Shown here piece after piece: positions 34,650-46,340 of a DNA stretch of 64,000 nucleotides. The stretch is taken from the NCBI GenBank assembly GCA_905221615.1, contig CAJNDT010000001.1, forward strand, positions 1,849,894 to 1,913,893, written 5' to 3'. This DNA comes from Symbiodinium sp. CCMP2592. Its lineage: Eukaryota; Sar; Dinophyceae; Suessiales; Symbiodiniaceae. The notes below the pieces were generated by a model. That model was not told the DNA's origin. It worked only from the letters and a program-made list of their open reading frames with translations, and ran no database searches. Each line of letters begins with the position of its first letter. Position 1 is the first letter of the stretch. The position numbers were made by a program, and so were the translations under genes.

Positions 34650-35830
34650 ATGGTTCGCGGACACTTGATCCTCGAGCGGACCAGCACGCCTAATCGACGC
34701 TTCGCAAATCTGGGGTCTGGCTTCCGGGACGTTGCCGAGGAGGCTTAAGAGGGCTCCACGCAAAGGCAGACTTGCCTTCATCTTGCTTCTCAACGGGTGC
34801 AAGCTTAAGGAACTGCATGTGCCACGCCGAGCACGACAGCTTCAGACACGCAGGCAAAGCGGTTGTTGTTTGGGATGGTTGAACGATGCCGCTCCTTGTT
34901 AAACCTGACCAGGCCACGCTACAAAAGCTGGGGACCGAGCTGACATCAGCCTTCGAGGAGATGCAGAAGGCATTGAAAGGGACTCTTGGCGACGAGTTAC
35001 CATAGCACTGTAGCCTGGGGCTGGGCATGAGCTTGCCAGTCTAACCGAAGCCGTTTTTGTATCCAAGCCTTCGCACTAGAGAGTGAGTTTCTGTTGTATA
35101 GCTCCCGGCACAGTTTGCCGTTCTCTCTTCGGCTGAGGAGTGCAACCCTCGTGGAAGATGCAAGGCGCGTCCAGGAGAAGCAGCCACAACAACCTGCCAT
35201 CGCTCTAGACAACGAGCCGCTGTTGAGTGACCCTTTGCAGCAGTGGTAGGCCTTGTTTGTCCATTCTTGTTCTTGCACTTATGGTCCGAAGAATTGATGC
35301 ATAGCCCTGGACTGGAGCACGCAAGGATCTCCGGCAGGTGAAGGCCCGCGATCGGCAACGGAAAGCTGAGTGTATTCGGATGCAGTGAAGTCTTTCCGAG
35401 ACAGGAGCTGATTGGAAGTGCAGCCGGCACTTCGTTGGCAGCAGATGTGAGAGACCTCAAGGCCCCGCTGGCCCCGCTGGCCTCGCTGCCTCGCTTGCTG
35501 GCAGAGCAGAAAGAGCTGAGACTTTTCTGGGCAGGAATCCCTCTTGCTGGTGCAGCGGAAGAATGAGCAGGCCATGCTCACACCACTCACACCCATCCGA
35601 AGAACGGTCCTTGCGAAACTCCCCAGGACTCCAAGCATCTTCTTCAGCAGCTGGAGTATCTAGCCGACATCGTCACGGTGAGCAACTCCAAGCCGCCTGG
35701 CGTGGAAAAGCTGATTCTGCGCTGTCTGTGATGCGCAGTTGACACCAGGGAAGAAGACCCTCCTGCTTCACAGTACAACCAGCAGAAGATGCTCGAGGGC
35801 CTGCAGCATGTCACTGTGCCTTGTCTGACC
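34650..35830 (+). CDS. Exon fragments of a helical/coiled-coil protein
   Basis: Four plus-strand pieces look coding. 34650-34748 (MVRGHLILERTSTPNRRF... ending DVAEEA). 34886-35005 (VKPDQATLQKLGTELTSA then FEEMQKALKGTL). About 35630-35681 (SKHLLQQLEYLADIVT, followed by a GTGAGC donor). About 35748-35810 (EEDPPASQYNQQKMLEGLQ). All are hydrophilic and helical. Their order and strand suggest one gene, possibly the same as the coiled-coil cluster at 39-42.5 kb, but exon joins were not established and the two short frames that end in stops may simply run into introns. Confidence 0.4.
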
Positions 35831-35859
35831 TTTGCACGTCAGGAGTAAACGCTGCAAAG

Positions 35860-36040
35860 CCTGAACCGGGGGTTGTTACAGTAAACTTGGTTTCAGGAAC
35901 TGGCTCCACTCTGTTTCAGAAACCATGCCCGCGCTGTAACAGGAACTGGGTGGATGCCTGTAGCAGCAACCGGGGGGCCGTGTGGCCTTGTAACAGGAAC
36001 TGCCTTTCTAACAAGAGTAAGAGGCTTTGCACTCGCTCCT
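35860..36040. repeat. Dispersed TGTAACAGGAACTG motif
   Basis: The 14-mer TGTAACAGGAACTG occurs near 35935 and again, in the form TTGTAACAGGAACTG, near 35987. Partial forms lie near 35877 and 35896, and an inverted TTCCTGTTACAA lies near 36713. A small local repeat family, too short to classify. Confidence 0.5.
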
Positions 36041-36049
36041 CATTGATCA

Positions 36050-36540
36050 CTTGAGGGTTTAGGGTCTATCAGATTTGTGAAGCTTTGCAGCAGAAGCCAC
36101 AGGAAACCGTGGTTTTACAAGGATTCCCAGTGAAATCCAAACAACACCCATGGGTGTTGAAAGGTTTGGTGTTCAGGGTTCAGGGTGGGTTAGGGTTTAG
36201 GGTACGGTTTAGGATTTTTGGGCTGTAGGGGAGAGGGGGTTCTGCGAATGGAGGAAAGTAGAGCTTTCATTATGATGAAATTTTTGTGTGAAGAACGATG
36301 GCTCAGTTTTGGAGGGGGGATGGAATTCTGGGATTTCTGGGTTTAGGGAGAGGAGAGGACAGGAAGAAGAGAGGAAAGAGGAGAGGAAGAGGAGAGAAAG
36401 AGCAACGGGACAGGAAGAAGACAGGTAAGTCTTTTGTCTCAGGGTTTGGTGTTTGAGGGTTGGGGGTTTAAGGTTTGGGGATTTAAGAAATTTCAGGGTG
36501 AAGGGTTCTAGGGTTTAGGGTTTAGGATGTCAAGCTTGGG
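36050..36540. repeat. TTTAGGG-like tracts around a purine-rich block
   Basis: G-rich telomere-like units lie at 36052-36065, 36170-36235 and 36440-36530. Between them, 36345-36425 is a nearly pure purine (GA/GGA) block with AGGAGAGGAAGAGGAGAG-type units. No coding was recognised. Confidence 0.7.
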
Positions 36541-38930
36541 CTTCGAAAGCGTTTACAAAGACAAAGAGTTTCAAAAGGGCTTTCAAGGTTTCTTCAGCAG
36601 GTATAGAGGGCACTTGTAAAGCCTTTAAAGCGCTTTATAAAGGGCTTGCAGGGGTGCCCTTGTAAGCTTATACAAGTGTTATTGAGGTGATGGTCCCAGT
36701 TACGTCGCCCGCGTTCCTGTTACAACCATCACCCTGCACCTAAGATCCGCGGAGGCGGAAACTCTTCCGGCCCTTCCAAGCCCAGTTTTTTCTCCGTTGC
36801 ACGTTAGGGACGTTCTCAGGAGCTCATCAGCATCGACCACCGCAAGGCCCGCGAGGATGCCGAGGTGGTCCCGCGGTTCTGCTCCTGTTCTGCCTAGTGA
36901 CTAATGAAAGGGAAAGTTCAGAGAAGAGAGGCAAGTTTCAAGTTCGACTGCAGGCTTGAGAGGTGGCATAGTTTCAGCCGTGTCGATCGTTAAGGGAGGC
37001 CCGCTAGTCCGCACAGCCGTGCCTGAGAAGCGGGGACTGGAGGTGGTCGTGTGCATGCGGGGCGTGACAGCACAAAGTGCAAGTGGCGTCAAGGCACGCA
37101 GGTGTCAGGTGCGCTACTCTGGAGAGCGTAAGTTGCAGTGCGGCAAGGAAGCCGATCCAGTTCAGCCGTCGACGCGCTGCATTGGGCACACTGCGAATAG
37201 TGAGAAGTTCTTTCCCGCACAGAGCAGATGGAAGACGTGTCTTGCTTCTGATGCTGCAATGTGATGATGGCACACGGAAATCGTTCAGCCAAGCTCTAAG
37301 GCCAAAGCAAGGAAGATGATGCGGCCAGAGATGATACCTCTGCGGCAAACCAGAGAAAAAAACCAGCCTGATTGCACCAAAGTTAAGCAGTACGTGGATT
37401 ATTGAAATTGAGTCGTTTATGATCTATTCCGGCCATCCTAGTCTTGCACCTTGGCGGTGCCTTTTAGAAGGAAAGTCGCCGCGCATCCGCATAAAACATC
37501 CCCTACTCTAGCAGAACCGTCGGCAGTGGGCCTAGTCTTTTTCGTGTGCGCGAGGTGGTCCGACGGTCGGTCTGCGTTCTGGAGGCCGAGGTCTGCCAGT
37601 TCAAGGAGCCTGGGACAAGCGACGCTGCGAGCATTTTCATGTGCTCTCTCTGTCATCTCTCCCAGACCTTTCGACCCTGCAGCAAATCCCGCCAGCGAAC
37701 GGGGAAACGAGTTCCTGTCGTGCATGCAGCCTTATTCAGAATGGTCCCGTACTTTGAAGCTGTCGGCTAAGAGGCAAGGCAGCAGGTTTTGCAGCATAGC
37801 TCAACGACGCGGTTCTGTCAAGAAGCATGCTGAAAGAAGAGCCTTATCACCCACGGTTTGCAATTTCGATTCTCTGGTCGTTTTGGATGCAGCTTGAGGC
37901 TTGATGCTGAGCTCCGAAAGTCCCGTTCAGGGATTGTTTCAGGGTTTTAGGGTTTACTACCCCGAATGTGTCAGGACTCTGTGGCGAGCTCGCTGCAGCA
38001 GTCGACAGAGGAGAGGGGCTGTTCACAGGTTTTGCCGTTTCAAAAAGTGGCCATATCTTTGTCGTCAAGTGGAGGAGATGTTGCGACGGCTGAGGGTCCT
38101 CGAAGATCTGGTTGCGACAAGCCAACAGACAGCCCAGCCGCTTAGCAGTGTTAGGTGTTGTTTGGTTTCTAGGCTACCTCACTGCATCATTGTTTCGGAT
38201 GGAGCCCAGTGCCCCGAACAATCGAGCCTTTCGAGTGGACACTGTCGAAAACATAGAAAGAATCATGTGCGCATAGAGATGCAACTCTGCGGCTTGACAG
38301 GCAGAAGACCGCTCTGCAGCTGGAATCTTGGGCAAGAATCTCCGTACTGGGATGGTGAAGTTTCGGGGATTTTTGCCGGGCATTGACCGGCCTCAGCGCC
38401 CTATGGAGCTTCAGAGCGCTTTCAGACAACGGCCCAAGGAACCCCAGAACACGCCAGTGCAAACTAAAAGCGAAACATCCGAAGTCATGGAGGAAGTCTT
38501 AGGAGAAAGTTAGAATTAGAAGCAAGCCAGCTTGGAAATTCGGACGCGTGGTCAGAGGGTGAGGCCTCGTCTCAAAAGCAGCAAACGATAAGCGTCCTGT
38601 TGTCATTGTGTGTGAATAACATAAGCCGAAGCTGACATCGCATCTTCGCAGCGGAGGAGGAGGAGTGGCATGGTTTTGGTCTTGAGTTTTGATTAGTAGT
38701 GTACTGGACATGGCTGCAGGGTCAGGGGCTATGCCTACTTGGCAAGAGCGGGTTTTCAGTTTTCGTGTACATCTGCTGTACGGACCCCTGTTTGGTTGTT
38801 TGCAAGCGCTCCCTGCTCTTAGCATACCGTTACGATGTCTTGCTCAGCTCATTTTCCGGCATGCTTACTGAGGGCTGTCTCTGCTTTCTGCCAATTTGGA
38901 GCCGGTTGTTCGCTGCGACTATGTCGACAA
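36541..38930. other. No firm gene; weak plus-strand candidates
   Basis: Open plus-strand frames at 36956-37264 (VKGGPLVRTAVPEKRGLE...) and 37451-37897 have plausible composition but no motif or borders. At 36590-36680 a CTTTACAAGGGC-like short motif recurs. Confidence 0.3.
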
Positions 38931-39049
38931 GCCATCCAGGGGTTATGATCTGAGGAGAATGTGGACCAGAAGGTGTTGCTGCAATCAACTGTGGTTGCGG
39001 ATGTTAAGCAGGAGTGCCGCCGCTGCTTGCACGTTCTGATGTCAATGTG

Positions 39050-42000
39050 CCAAAAATTAGAGCTTTGCCAGTGAGGACGTCCTGACGGTGAAGGATCATG
39101 TCCTTCAGTGTGAAGAGAGACTCAAAAAGGCACCCCGACAAGCAGATCTGACCGCGGCGGTGAAGAGAACTTTCGAGGAGATGTCCCAAGAGTTTCATGC
39201 AGAGTGCTGCTCTGGTTGCAATAAGGGTGCCCGGGTGCATGTTCTCACTTCGAGTATTGACCATGCGCGATTGCCCAAACATATGCTGAGGCAGACAGCT
39301 CTACCTGAAGCCGAGTTTCCAGGTGCCTTTGCCAGCAAGCCCTGAAACTTGCGGGTCTCCTCGTGGCACATCCAGGTGAGCTTCCCGGAGTCCTTGAACC
39401 AGGACTGACCCCAGACTAAGCTGCTTTCGACTCGTTCGTTACGATGGACGAATGACGGTTAGGACCTGCGTGAGATCAAGGAGGCCGTGGAAACGGAGAG
39501 GCGAGAGCGGGAGCAGTCAACGGCCGTCTGCCTAAAAAGCGACGAGCCAAGTCCAGGCTTCGAAATCTCCCGGCCCAGGTCGCATCCTCTGCCGAGTTCA
39601 CGAACCTTACCAAGGAGGTGCAGAAGATGGGACAGGCGCATGCCGCAGAGCATTGTCTGCGGAAGCTGAACATCGTGCGAGATGCGCAGGACGTTCAGGG
39701 GCTGGAGGTCACTGTCACTGAGCGGGTGATGTCCGAAGTTCAACACGTTCAAGATATCTTCGCGATTCTGGCACCTCGACCATAAAAAAAGGGACGGCTA
39801 GACCTGTTAGACTGCTTTATTAGAAAGGCAGAGGGAGTTGGGGAGCCGGGGCCGCTGGGCCTTGAGGAGAGCAACTTCCTGGGAGTGGTGCGGAGCCAGC
39901 TCGACAAGGCGACGGCCTCCTTCTCCAGCACGCCGGGGGGCCCGGCTCAGAGATGTCACCAGATGTACAGGCAGAGCGAGGCGACCAGGATTCAACATCT
40001 GACTTAGGGACGGACCTAGGGGGCCCAAAAACCAGGCCTGAGTCCTTACTCCTGTTTCTGCGACCCCAGGACCTCCATGTTCAGGACAAGCTTGAGGCGG
40101 GATGTGGAGAAGATGCTGAAGGACACCACCTCGGGCCAGGCCAGCAGGGTCTCAAAATTCTTGTGCCGATCGCAGCATCATGGATGAGGTACCGCATAGC
40201 TGAGCTCCGATCCTGATCGCAGGCCCATCGGTCGCAAACCACAGCTCCAGCTGCGGAGGAGCCAGGGGACACAACGCCGGGATTCCCAGTGAGATGCTCA
40301 GACAAAGACTAAGGCAGGCACTTGCATGCTTCGAAGGCACTCCTGCAAGATGATCGAGACCATCTTTGCTTGTTTCAGCGCCTTCGTCGCCTTCTCAGCC
40401 AGGACGTCGAAATCCCTTGAGGTGCAGATGCGTGCAGTTTTGAGGAGTTCTGCTTGCTTGTCACCAGCGCGATGCTGGAGCTGCAGACGCAAGACAGATT
40501 CCTGGCGGCCATCGCCATCGTGGTAGGCAGGGTCAGTTTGCGCTGAACATTGCTGATCCCATCACTCGATTATTGTATGTTCAATGCGATCTTCGGAGAG
40601 TGGTCGTCGTTCCCGTGGCTGTGTGTTTTTGACAGCAGTGCTTGTGTCACACACCATCGGCCAATGCTTGTGCGAGGTATGCACACAAGCACATGTGTCA
40701 CTTAGAGCTGGATGAATGCATGCATGTCCATGTCTTGCAAAACCCGTTTGGCCCGGAATAGCCGGCAGGTGTAGTGTAAGGGTGGGCTTTACCTCGCTGG
40801 AGCATTTCGGGGTTTTCAGGGGGAGCGATTGCGCCCAAAGTGGCGAGCGGGCATTTCGGAGTTTCAAAAACACCGTCGGAAAGAACTTGAACCGACATTC
40901 CAAAAACTTGCTAGAATTTGGGCGGGGCGGGCGGGGCTGGAACTCCTCGATGTTTTTGTCTTGTGTGCTTCTAGCTAACCACCCATCAGTCTCTTCGATG
41001 CTCATCATTTCTCCATGTGTGCTTCCACCTCCCTCCAGCTCCCCGGGCCCCCCCCCGCGGAGCGGTGAGCAGATTTCTGATGTTTTTTCGCAGGTTTCAG
41101 TAGAATTCTGCAAGTTTTGGCCTGTTGGACTGTTGACTTCAGCCTGGCGCCGGTGTTCTGCCTGGTTGCCAAGAAGCACCGAGATCAACTTGTTTGGCTT
41201 CAAGGAGGCCAGAAGCAGGACATTTTGTTAGCAGATCCTTGCCCAATCCGAGCCAGCGACATCATCTGCACATCTTCCCCCTGTCATCGCATCGGCTTTA
41301 AGTCATCGCTGCGATCCCAGACTGCCCAGCTTCACGCGGTCCCTGCTAGCCTCAGCCTCCCTGTCCAAAGCGCTGAAAGAGTCATCGATCACGTTGAGCA
41401 GCTTCAACTCCATTGACTTGGAGATCGGAGTAAAAAGGAGCTTAGTCCTCTCTTGGCAGGTCCATACCTGCTCAACTGTGCTGCATCCTGAGCCGTGGCT
41501 TGTGTACATCAAGCAGGCTAGCCGTCACTACCTAGGTGGCTGTGCTGATGTTCTTCTTCCTTCTGACCGATGCATTGGCCAGGTCTGCCTGCCAGCTTCC
41601 CTTCTTGTGCACATCGCTAGAGAAGCAGCAGGTTGACATGAAGAGGGAGACAGCCAAAGAGAGAGCATGGCATTCCCAGGTGGATGAGGCAGAACTGGGG
41701 CCATGCACAGCGCCTCCTGGCCCTGGCAGTGCTGAGGCACGCTGAGGGGAGCAGACAAGGATGCGGCCTTGTGCATGAAGTTGTGGTGGTGCTAGCTGTG
41801 CGATGCTGTGCGTCTGCCTGCGAGACCGGACTGGCTGCGCGTCTTCAGTCTCTATGCACCGCAGCTGCGGTCGGCGCCGAATGCCTGGGAACAGCGCCGG
41901 TGGCAAGAGGCCCTCCGGAGGCGTACCGCGCTGCTGCAGCAGGACACGGAGATGAGATGCAACCGCAGTTTTCAACCACTGGAAATTCAGGGTGGGAGCT

Positions 42001-42554
42001 GCAATTCTCTCTCTCTCTCTCTCTCTCTCTGTGCACTTTTTGGGTTGAGCTCGAGGTGTGCATGCATCGTAGACTTAAGCGCAGGAGTGTGATGAGCTCA
42101 AGCTGTTGGTCCGGCCGACGGAGGCGACGGAGGCACCAAATCTGCAAAATCCTCGGTGAAGTGGCAGGTGGCTCACCCAGAGGGGGACGTCGAGGCATAT
42201 CGCCCGCAGGTGGGAGGAGCACAATCGTCGTAAGCTCCGCATGTCCGGCCGGACTTCGCACCAAGCAGGGAAACCTGATGGCTGGAGGCTAGATCGGACC
42301 GAAACCGAGTCTACCTTCGCTACAGTCACCGTTTCACATAGCAGCCGTAGCAGCAATTTGCCTGCGGTCCGATGTCCTATGATGTCAGTTGCCGGGTGGA
42401 CGTGGCGCGGGCGTGGTGTCAGGTGACGGCACTACACGAGCCACAGCACGGCATGCGCCACGCACTTAGCTCCCTCATCACGGCCCTGCAAAAGGGACCG
42501 AAGCAGTTTGCCTGGTTCACCAAGGCGCACCGGCCGCGGCTCATGCACACGTAA
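39050..42554 (+). CDS. Coiled-coil protein, several exons (structure unresolved)
   Basis: Plus-strand coding-like pieces in order. 39085-39200: VKDHVLQCEERLKKAPRQ then RTFEEMSQEFHAE. 39585-39770: ASSAEFTNLTKEVQKMGQAH then VQGLEVTVTERVMSEVQH. 39860-40000: ESNFLGVVRSQLDKATASFS. 40070-40150: LRRDVEKMLKDTTSGQASR. 40460-40530: SAMLELQTQDRFLAAIAIV. 41620-41700: EKQQVDMKRETAKERAWHSQ. 41808-41970: RPDWLRVFSLYAPQLRSAP then WQEALRRRTALLQQDTEM. 42373-42554: SYDVSCRVDVARAWCQVTAL to a TAA. Heptad-like spacing and E/K/R/Q content point to long coiled coils; function is unknown. Near 40300-40450 the minus strand also reads as helical, so one piece is ambiguous. A (TC)n tract (42006-42031) lies between exons. 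Confidence 0.5.
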
Positions 42555-43359
42555 CTCTCCGGAACCACCATGCCAGCAGCCATCAGGCTGGGCTCGCCTT
42601 GAGTACCAGTAGCGGCGTAGCGCAGCGAGACGAATTGAGAAACCTCTGAGGATGCGCCACCGCCACTGGACAGCTCGGGGCTTGCGACTTCGGCGCCCCT
42701 GAGGCAGCGACGGGCATTTGCTTGCACAACACGGCCCGTGCATGAGCAGAATACACCTCGACCTAGAACTTGAGCCGTGGATCACAGGTGTTTCCGAATC
42801 TGAGAGGCCAACTTCGGCAGCCTCAAAGCCCTAAATCCTCAAAGTCTAAGTAAGCCCGAAAAATTCTAAACCTGCTTTAAATTTAGTTCGAAATGGAAAC
42901 ATCAGAGCAGAACTATGGCACGAAGGATCAAAGTCTAAAGCTCCAGCACGGTAGCCTGGGTCACGACCCACACTCAGCATCAGTTTCTCATAAATACTTC
43001 TTCCCATCACCCTCCGGCATCCCAAACTTAAAGCTAGCAGGTCTACAGGCTAGTTACTTGTGAATCTTCAAATCGTCACAGGTCCCAGCTGTGTGCAACG
43101 GGGTCTTGGGTATTGGCGAAGTTTTGTATCACTGCCGACCTACTGCCATGGACTCGCTTGTCCCGCAACTTGCGCAACCTCGCGTTCATGCCCTTGGCTT
43201 GCATGCAAAGCCTGCACTCACTGCAGGAAAGCATGCTTTTGTGAAAGAAAGCAGCAAGATACCTTTCTTGTGGCTTGGCGGCTGAACGTAGTTGGTGGGG
43301 TCGTAGCACTACGGAGCAACTCGCGGCCAGATCAAACGCCATTCTCTCAGAGGAACCGG
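42555..43359. other. Intergenic / 5' flank of PPR gene
   Basis: No motif was seen. Two CCCTAAA-like hints (AAAGCCCTAAATCC near 42825) are isolated. Confidence 0.4.
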
Positions 43360-44599
43360 ATGCTGCAACGGCCTCGCGAGCAGTACGCATCTCGCACAGG
43401 TCGCCCTGGCAAGCAGCAGCGCCCACACTTTCTGTTGACGCCTACGAACCCTGAGGTTCATCCCACGCCAGGGCGGACGCAGGAAGCCTCAAGTGTGCGG
43501 GGTAAACTCAAAAAAGCCAAACACCCGCAGCAGCTGCGGCGTATTCTCGAGCAGAGCCAACAGGAGGGGAAGCTTGATGCCAGCGTGTTTGGGGCAGCTA
43601 TGCAAAGATGCGGGCATGGATTGTGGTGGCATGAGCTCGTTGATGTTTATGCAATGCACCAGCAGTTGGGAATTGCCTTGCACTACATCGAAAACTGTAT
43701 TTTGCTGCATGCATTGACATCTTGTCTCAAATGAAATAAGACCTCGTCGGCAACTATGGAGAGCCGGAAGCAGGAGGCTCTGAGACTGGCCAAGAGTTCC
43801 TGGGGCCAGCCTCCGCCGGCAACAGCGGCAAACTTCAATTGGGTTGAGCAGTGCACTGCGCCTATGTTCTCGCATAGGCAGCGATTTGGCGTATGCGTGG
43901 GCAGACGATATTTGGAAACAGTCCGAACTGCAGCCCTTTCCAAAGACGATGGTGACATATGCTGCGAGAATGTATCTTTGTGAGCAGCGGTGTGACTATG
44001 AGGCGGTATCTGACCTGTTGGTGCAGACTGTTCGTCACAGACAGTTTCCGAATGAGGTTGTTCTTGGCGGATTGCTCCAGGAAGCAGCAGCCCACTTTAA
44101 TTGGAAACGCGCCGATGATATTTGGCAGCTGTTTCAGAGGCAGCACCAAGTGAAGCCGAACTTCTTGACATACACTGCATACGCCAAAGCTCACCTTCTT
44201 GCAGGACGGCCACATGTGAGTGTTCGGATAATTGAGACCATGTTGTCAACTGGCACTTGCAACATGGACTACAAGCTGGCGATAGAGTTTGCACAAGCCC
44301 TCCTTCTTGTATGCCACTCGTCCCTGGCCCCATCCGACATGCAAAGGCTAGCCACTTTCTTGGATGAAGGTGCCAAGATCATTGCCAAGGAGTCAGCGGG
44401 GTCTGGGAAGGACCAGTGGCAAGACTTGACATCCGGGGCAGAACGTTTGATGGCCGACCATAGCTCTGTCACTTTTTTTGACCTTCTCATCACCCTGAAT
44501 GCCCGTGAACTCAGCGTGATGAAGTCTTGGCCTAATTACCCGTCAGGCAGCGGCTACTTGAAAGAATCCGTCCCTTCGTATGCGGTAGTGCTACCTTGA
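43360..44599 (+). CDS. Pentatricopeptide repeat (PPR) protein, two exons
   Basis: PPR proteins bind RNA in plastids or mitochondria through tandem two-helix repeats. Exon 1 starts at ATG 43360 with a basic, Arg/Pro-rich leader (MLQRPREQYASRTGRPGKQQ) fit for organelle import. It continues through QQLRRILEQSQQEGKLDASV and WHELVDVYAMHQQLGI before leaving the frame near 43700. The second coding part is in another frame from about 43850: AYAWADDIWKQSELQPFPKT, MVTYAARMYLCEQRCDYEAV, FPNEVVLGGLLQEAAAHFNW, VKPNFLTYTAYAKAHLLAGR, and on to TGA 44597-44599. The spacing of about 35 residues between P/N-x-x-T/V-Y anchors is the PPR pattern. The intron (about 43700-43850) has unresolved borders. Total is about 370 aa. 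Confidence 0.75.
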
Positions 44600-45285
44600 A
44601 GATTCGGGTGTAACAGACCTGAGGATTTCACCGGGTTTACAGTGGGCTTGAGGGGTCTTGAGGTCGTTGGGGTGGAAAGCGTGACGGGTTTGAGGGGCCT
44701 ACTTGTTTGAAGCCGACGTTTACTGGTCTGAAGCCTTGGTGGTAGTAGACTTGAGTCGTACAGATTTAGAGTCATGGGAGTATGTTGTGACACAAAGGCC
44801 TTGGTTGCGAATCAGAACTGTCAGGTGCTTGTTCTGAACGTAAGCAGGATTGGCTCCGCACGACCTTGCACTCGTTGTTGTGAGAGTCGAAGCCGCCGAT
44901 ATTTGCTGCAGAATTCCGCATGCGCATTGGCAGAATGAGAGCTTGTGCCGCTGTTGACCAGGTCAACCAGCATCCCTGCTGCCACAGGCCAGGCAGCTTT
45001 GCTCTCAAAGCAAGCAGATGAGAGCCAGCCGCAGGTGCAGCGCCTCCGACTTCGCCGCTGCGGAATCGAGAGTGGGACGGATGGCTCAGGCAGAGTCGGC
45101 TGAGTCGGCTTGGCCTCACAGATGTGGTCACTGCAGGACGCACTCGCAGCAAGAGGCGCAGCGAAGCCCAGGCCCGGGTTGCAGTAGAAAGTGGAATGCA
45201 GATTAAACGAAGCTTTCTATCAGGATCAAAGGTAGTTCAATTTGGACCAGTTAAAGTTCAAGACAGGATCAGGAAAGGCTTATGC
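44600..45285. other. No convincing gene
   Basis: 44610-44760 contains repeats of GGTTTGAGGGG/CTTGAGG type. Open frames at 44.8-45.2 kb on both strands lack motifs. Confidence 0.35.
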
Positions 45286-45289
45286 GGCA

Positions 45290-46340
45290 CTGCCGCCTGC
45301 CCTGCTACAGTATTGCTACAATTTTGATCATAGAAATCACTTGTTCGATCGTTACCAGTATCAGTGCTCTTACGCTCATAACTGTTACAAGTACTAGTAT
45401 GCGTACGGATTTTGCTAATATTTTCCATTTTTCTATGATTACGATGAACGTTTTGTTACTCTTATTGCTATTCTTACCAGTGTGCCACTAGTGTGCTCTT
45501 CATGCTACAATCACTCTCACTATCTACAGCTGCTATTACTTGTTTTGCTTCTGTTACGATTACACACACGTGCACTCGATATTACTATTTTTTCTAGTGG
45601 TCTTCTCCGATTATGGAGGTTTTGCTGTTGTTACTATCATTGCTTTTTGTACTGTCATGGTCATTACTAGTATGATTACTATGGTTCCTACAAATAGTTT
45701 GCATTCCCTGTAATTTAACATAATCACTATGATCACTGCTATTGCCATTATTGCCACTATTGCTATTGTGAGAATTTTGCTTATGATTGGTATTAGTATT
45801 GTTATGATTGCTATTGTTTCTTGTATGGTTGTTTCTTCGATTTTGCTATTGTCTGAGTATTAGGTCTATTAGAACAACTCACCATTATCAGTACTGTTAC
45901 TCTTCTTCCTATCACTACCATGATTACTATTAACTCGTCCGAGACTACGCTTTCTTCGCGCCTGTCGCTATAATAAGCACTTCTATCATGGCTATATCAG
46001 TGTTGCGATTAGATTATTGAAACCTTTGTTGTTATTACTCCTTGTATTCATATTTTCGTTATTGTTGGTATTATTTATTCTTACCATCACTATTATTTGT
46101 ATTCTTTATGATTTTGGTATTGATACCACTATGATTACGATGGCGACCATTATGACGATCATTAATCAAGTGTTGTTGCCATTATCGACTTTTCTCGCCA
46201 CTATGTTTGCTTTTTTCGTTTGTCTTATCCCAATTACTATCATCACTCATGTTGTTGCTTCATTGACAGTGTTGCTACTGCTCTAGCTAGTGCTATTCTT
46301 GCTGTGATTACAACTGTGAACATTGTCACTGTGGCTGCCT
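45290..46340. repeat. AT-rich degenerate triplet tract
   Basis: About 1 kb, much richer in A/T than its flanks, composed of ATT/TTG/TAC/TGC-like triplets in slowly varying order (TATTACTATT, GCTATTGTGA, TTGCTATTG). It looks like a decayed trinucleotide array with pyrimidine-rich plus strand. Predicted hydrophobic frames over it (Leu/Ile/Phe-rich) are composition artefacts. Confidence 0.7.

Noticed and set aside
40298-40492. Minus-strand coiled-coil exon (LLKTARICTSRDFDVLAEKA)
   Set aside because: It looks protein-like, but neighbours on both sides read better on the plus strand, so I left it as an ambiguity rather than a separate gene.
45282-46286. Hydrophobic Leu/Ile-rich small proteins
   Set aside because: They come from AT-rich triplet sequence; no ATG-to-stop unit has protein-like variety.
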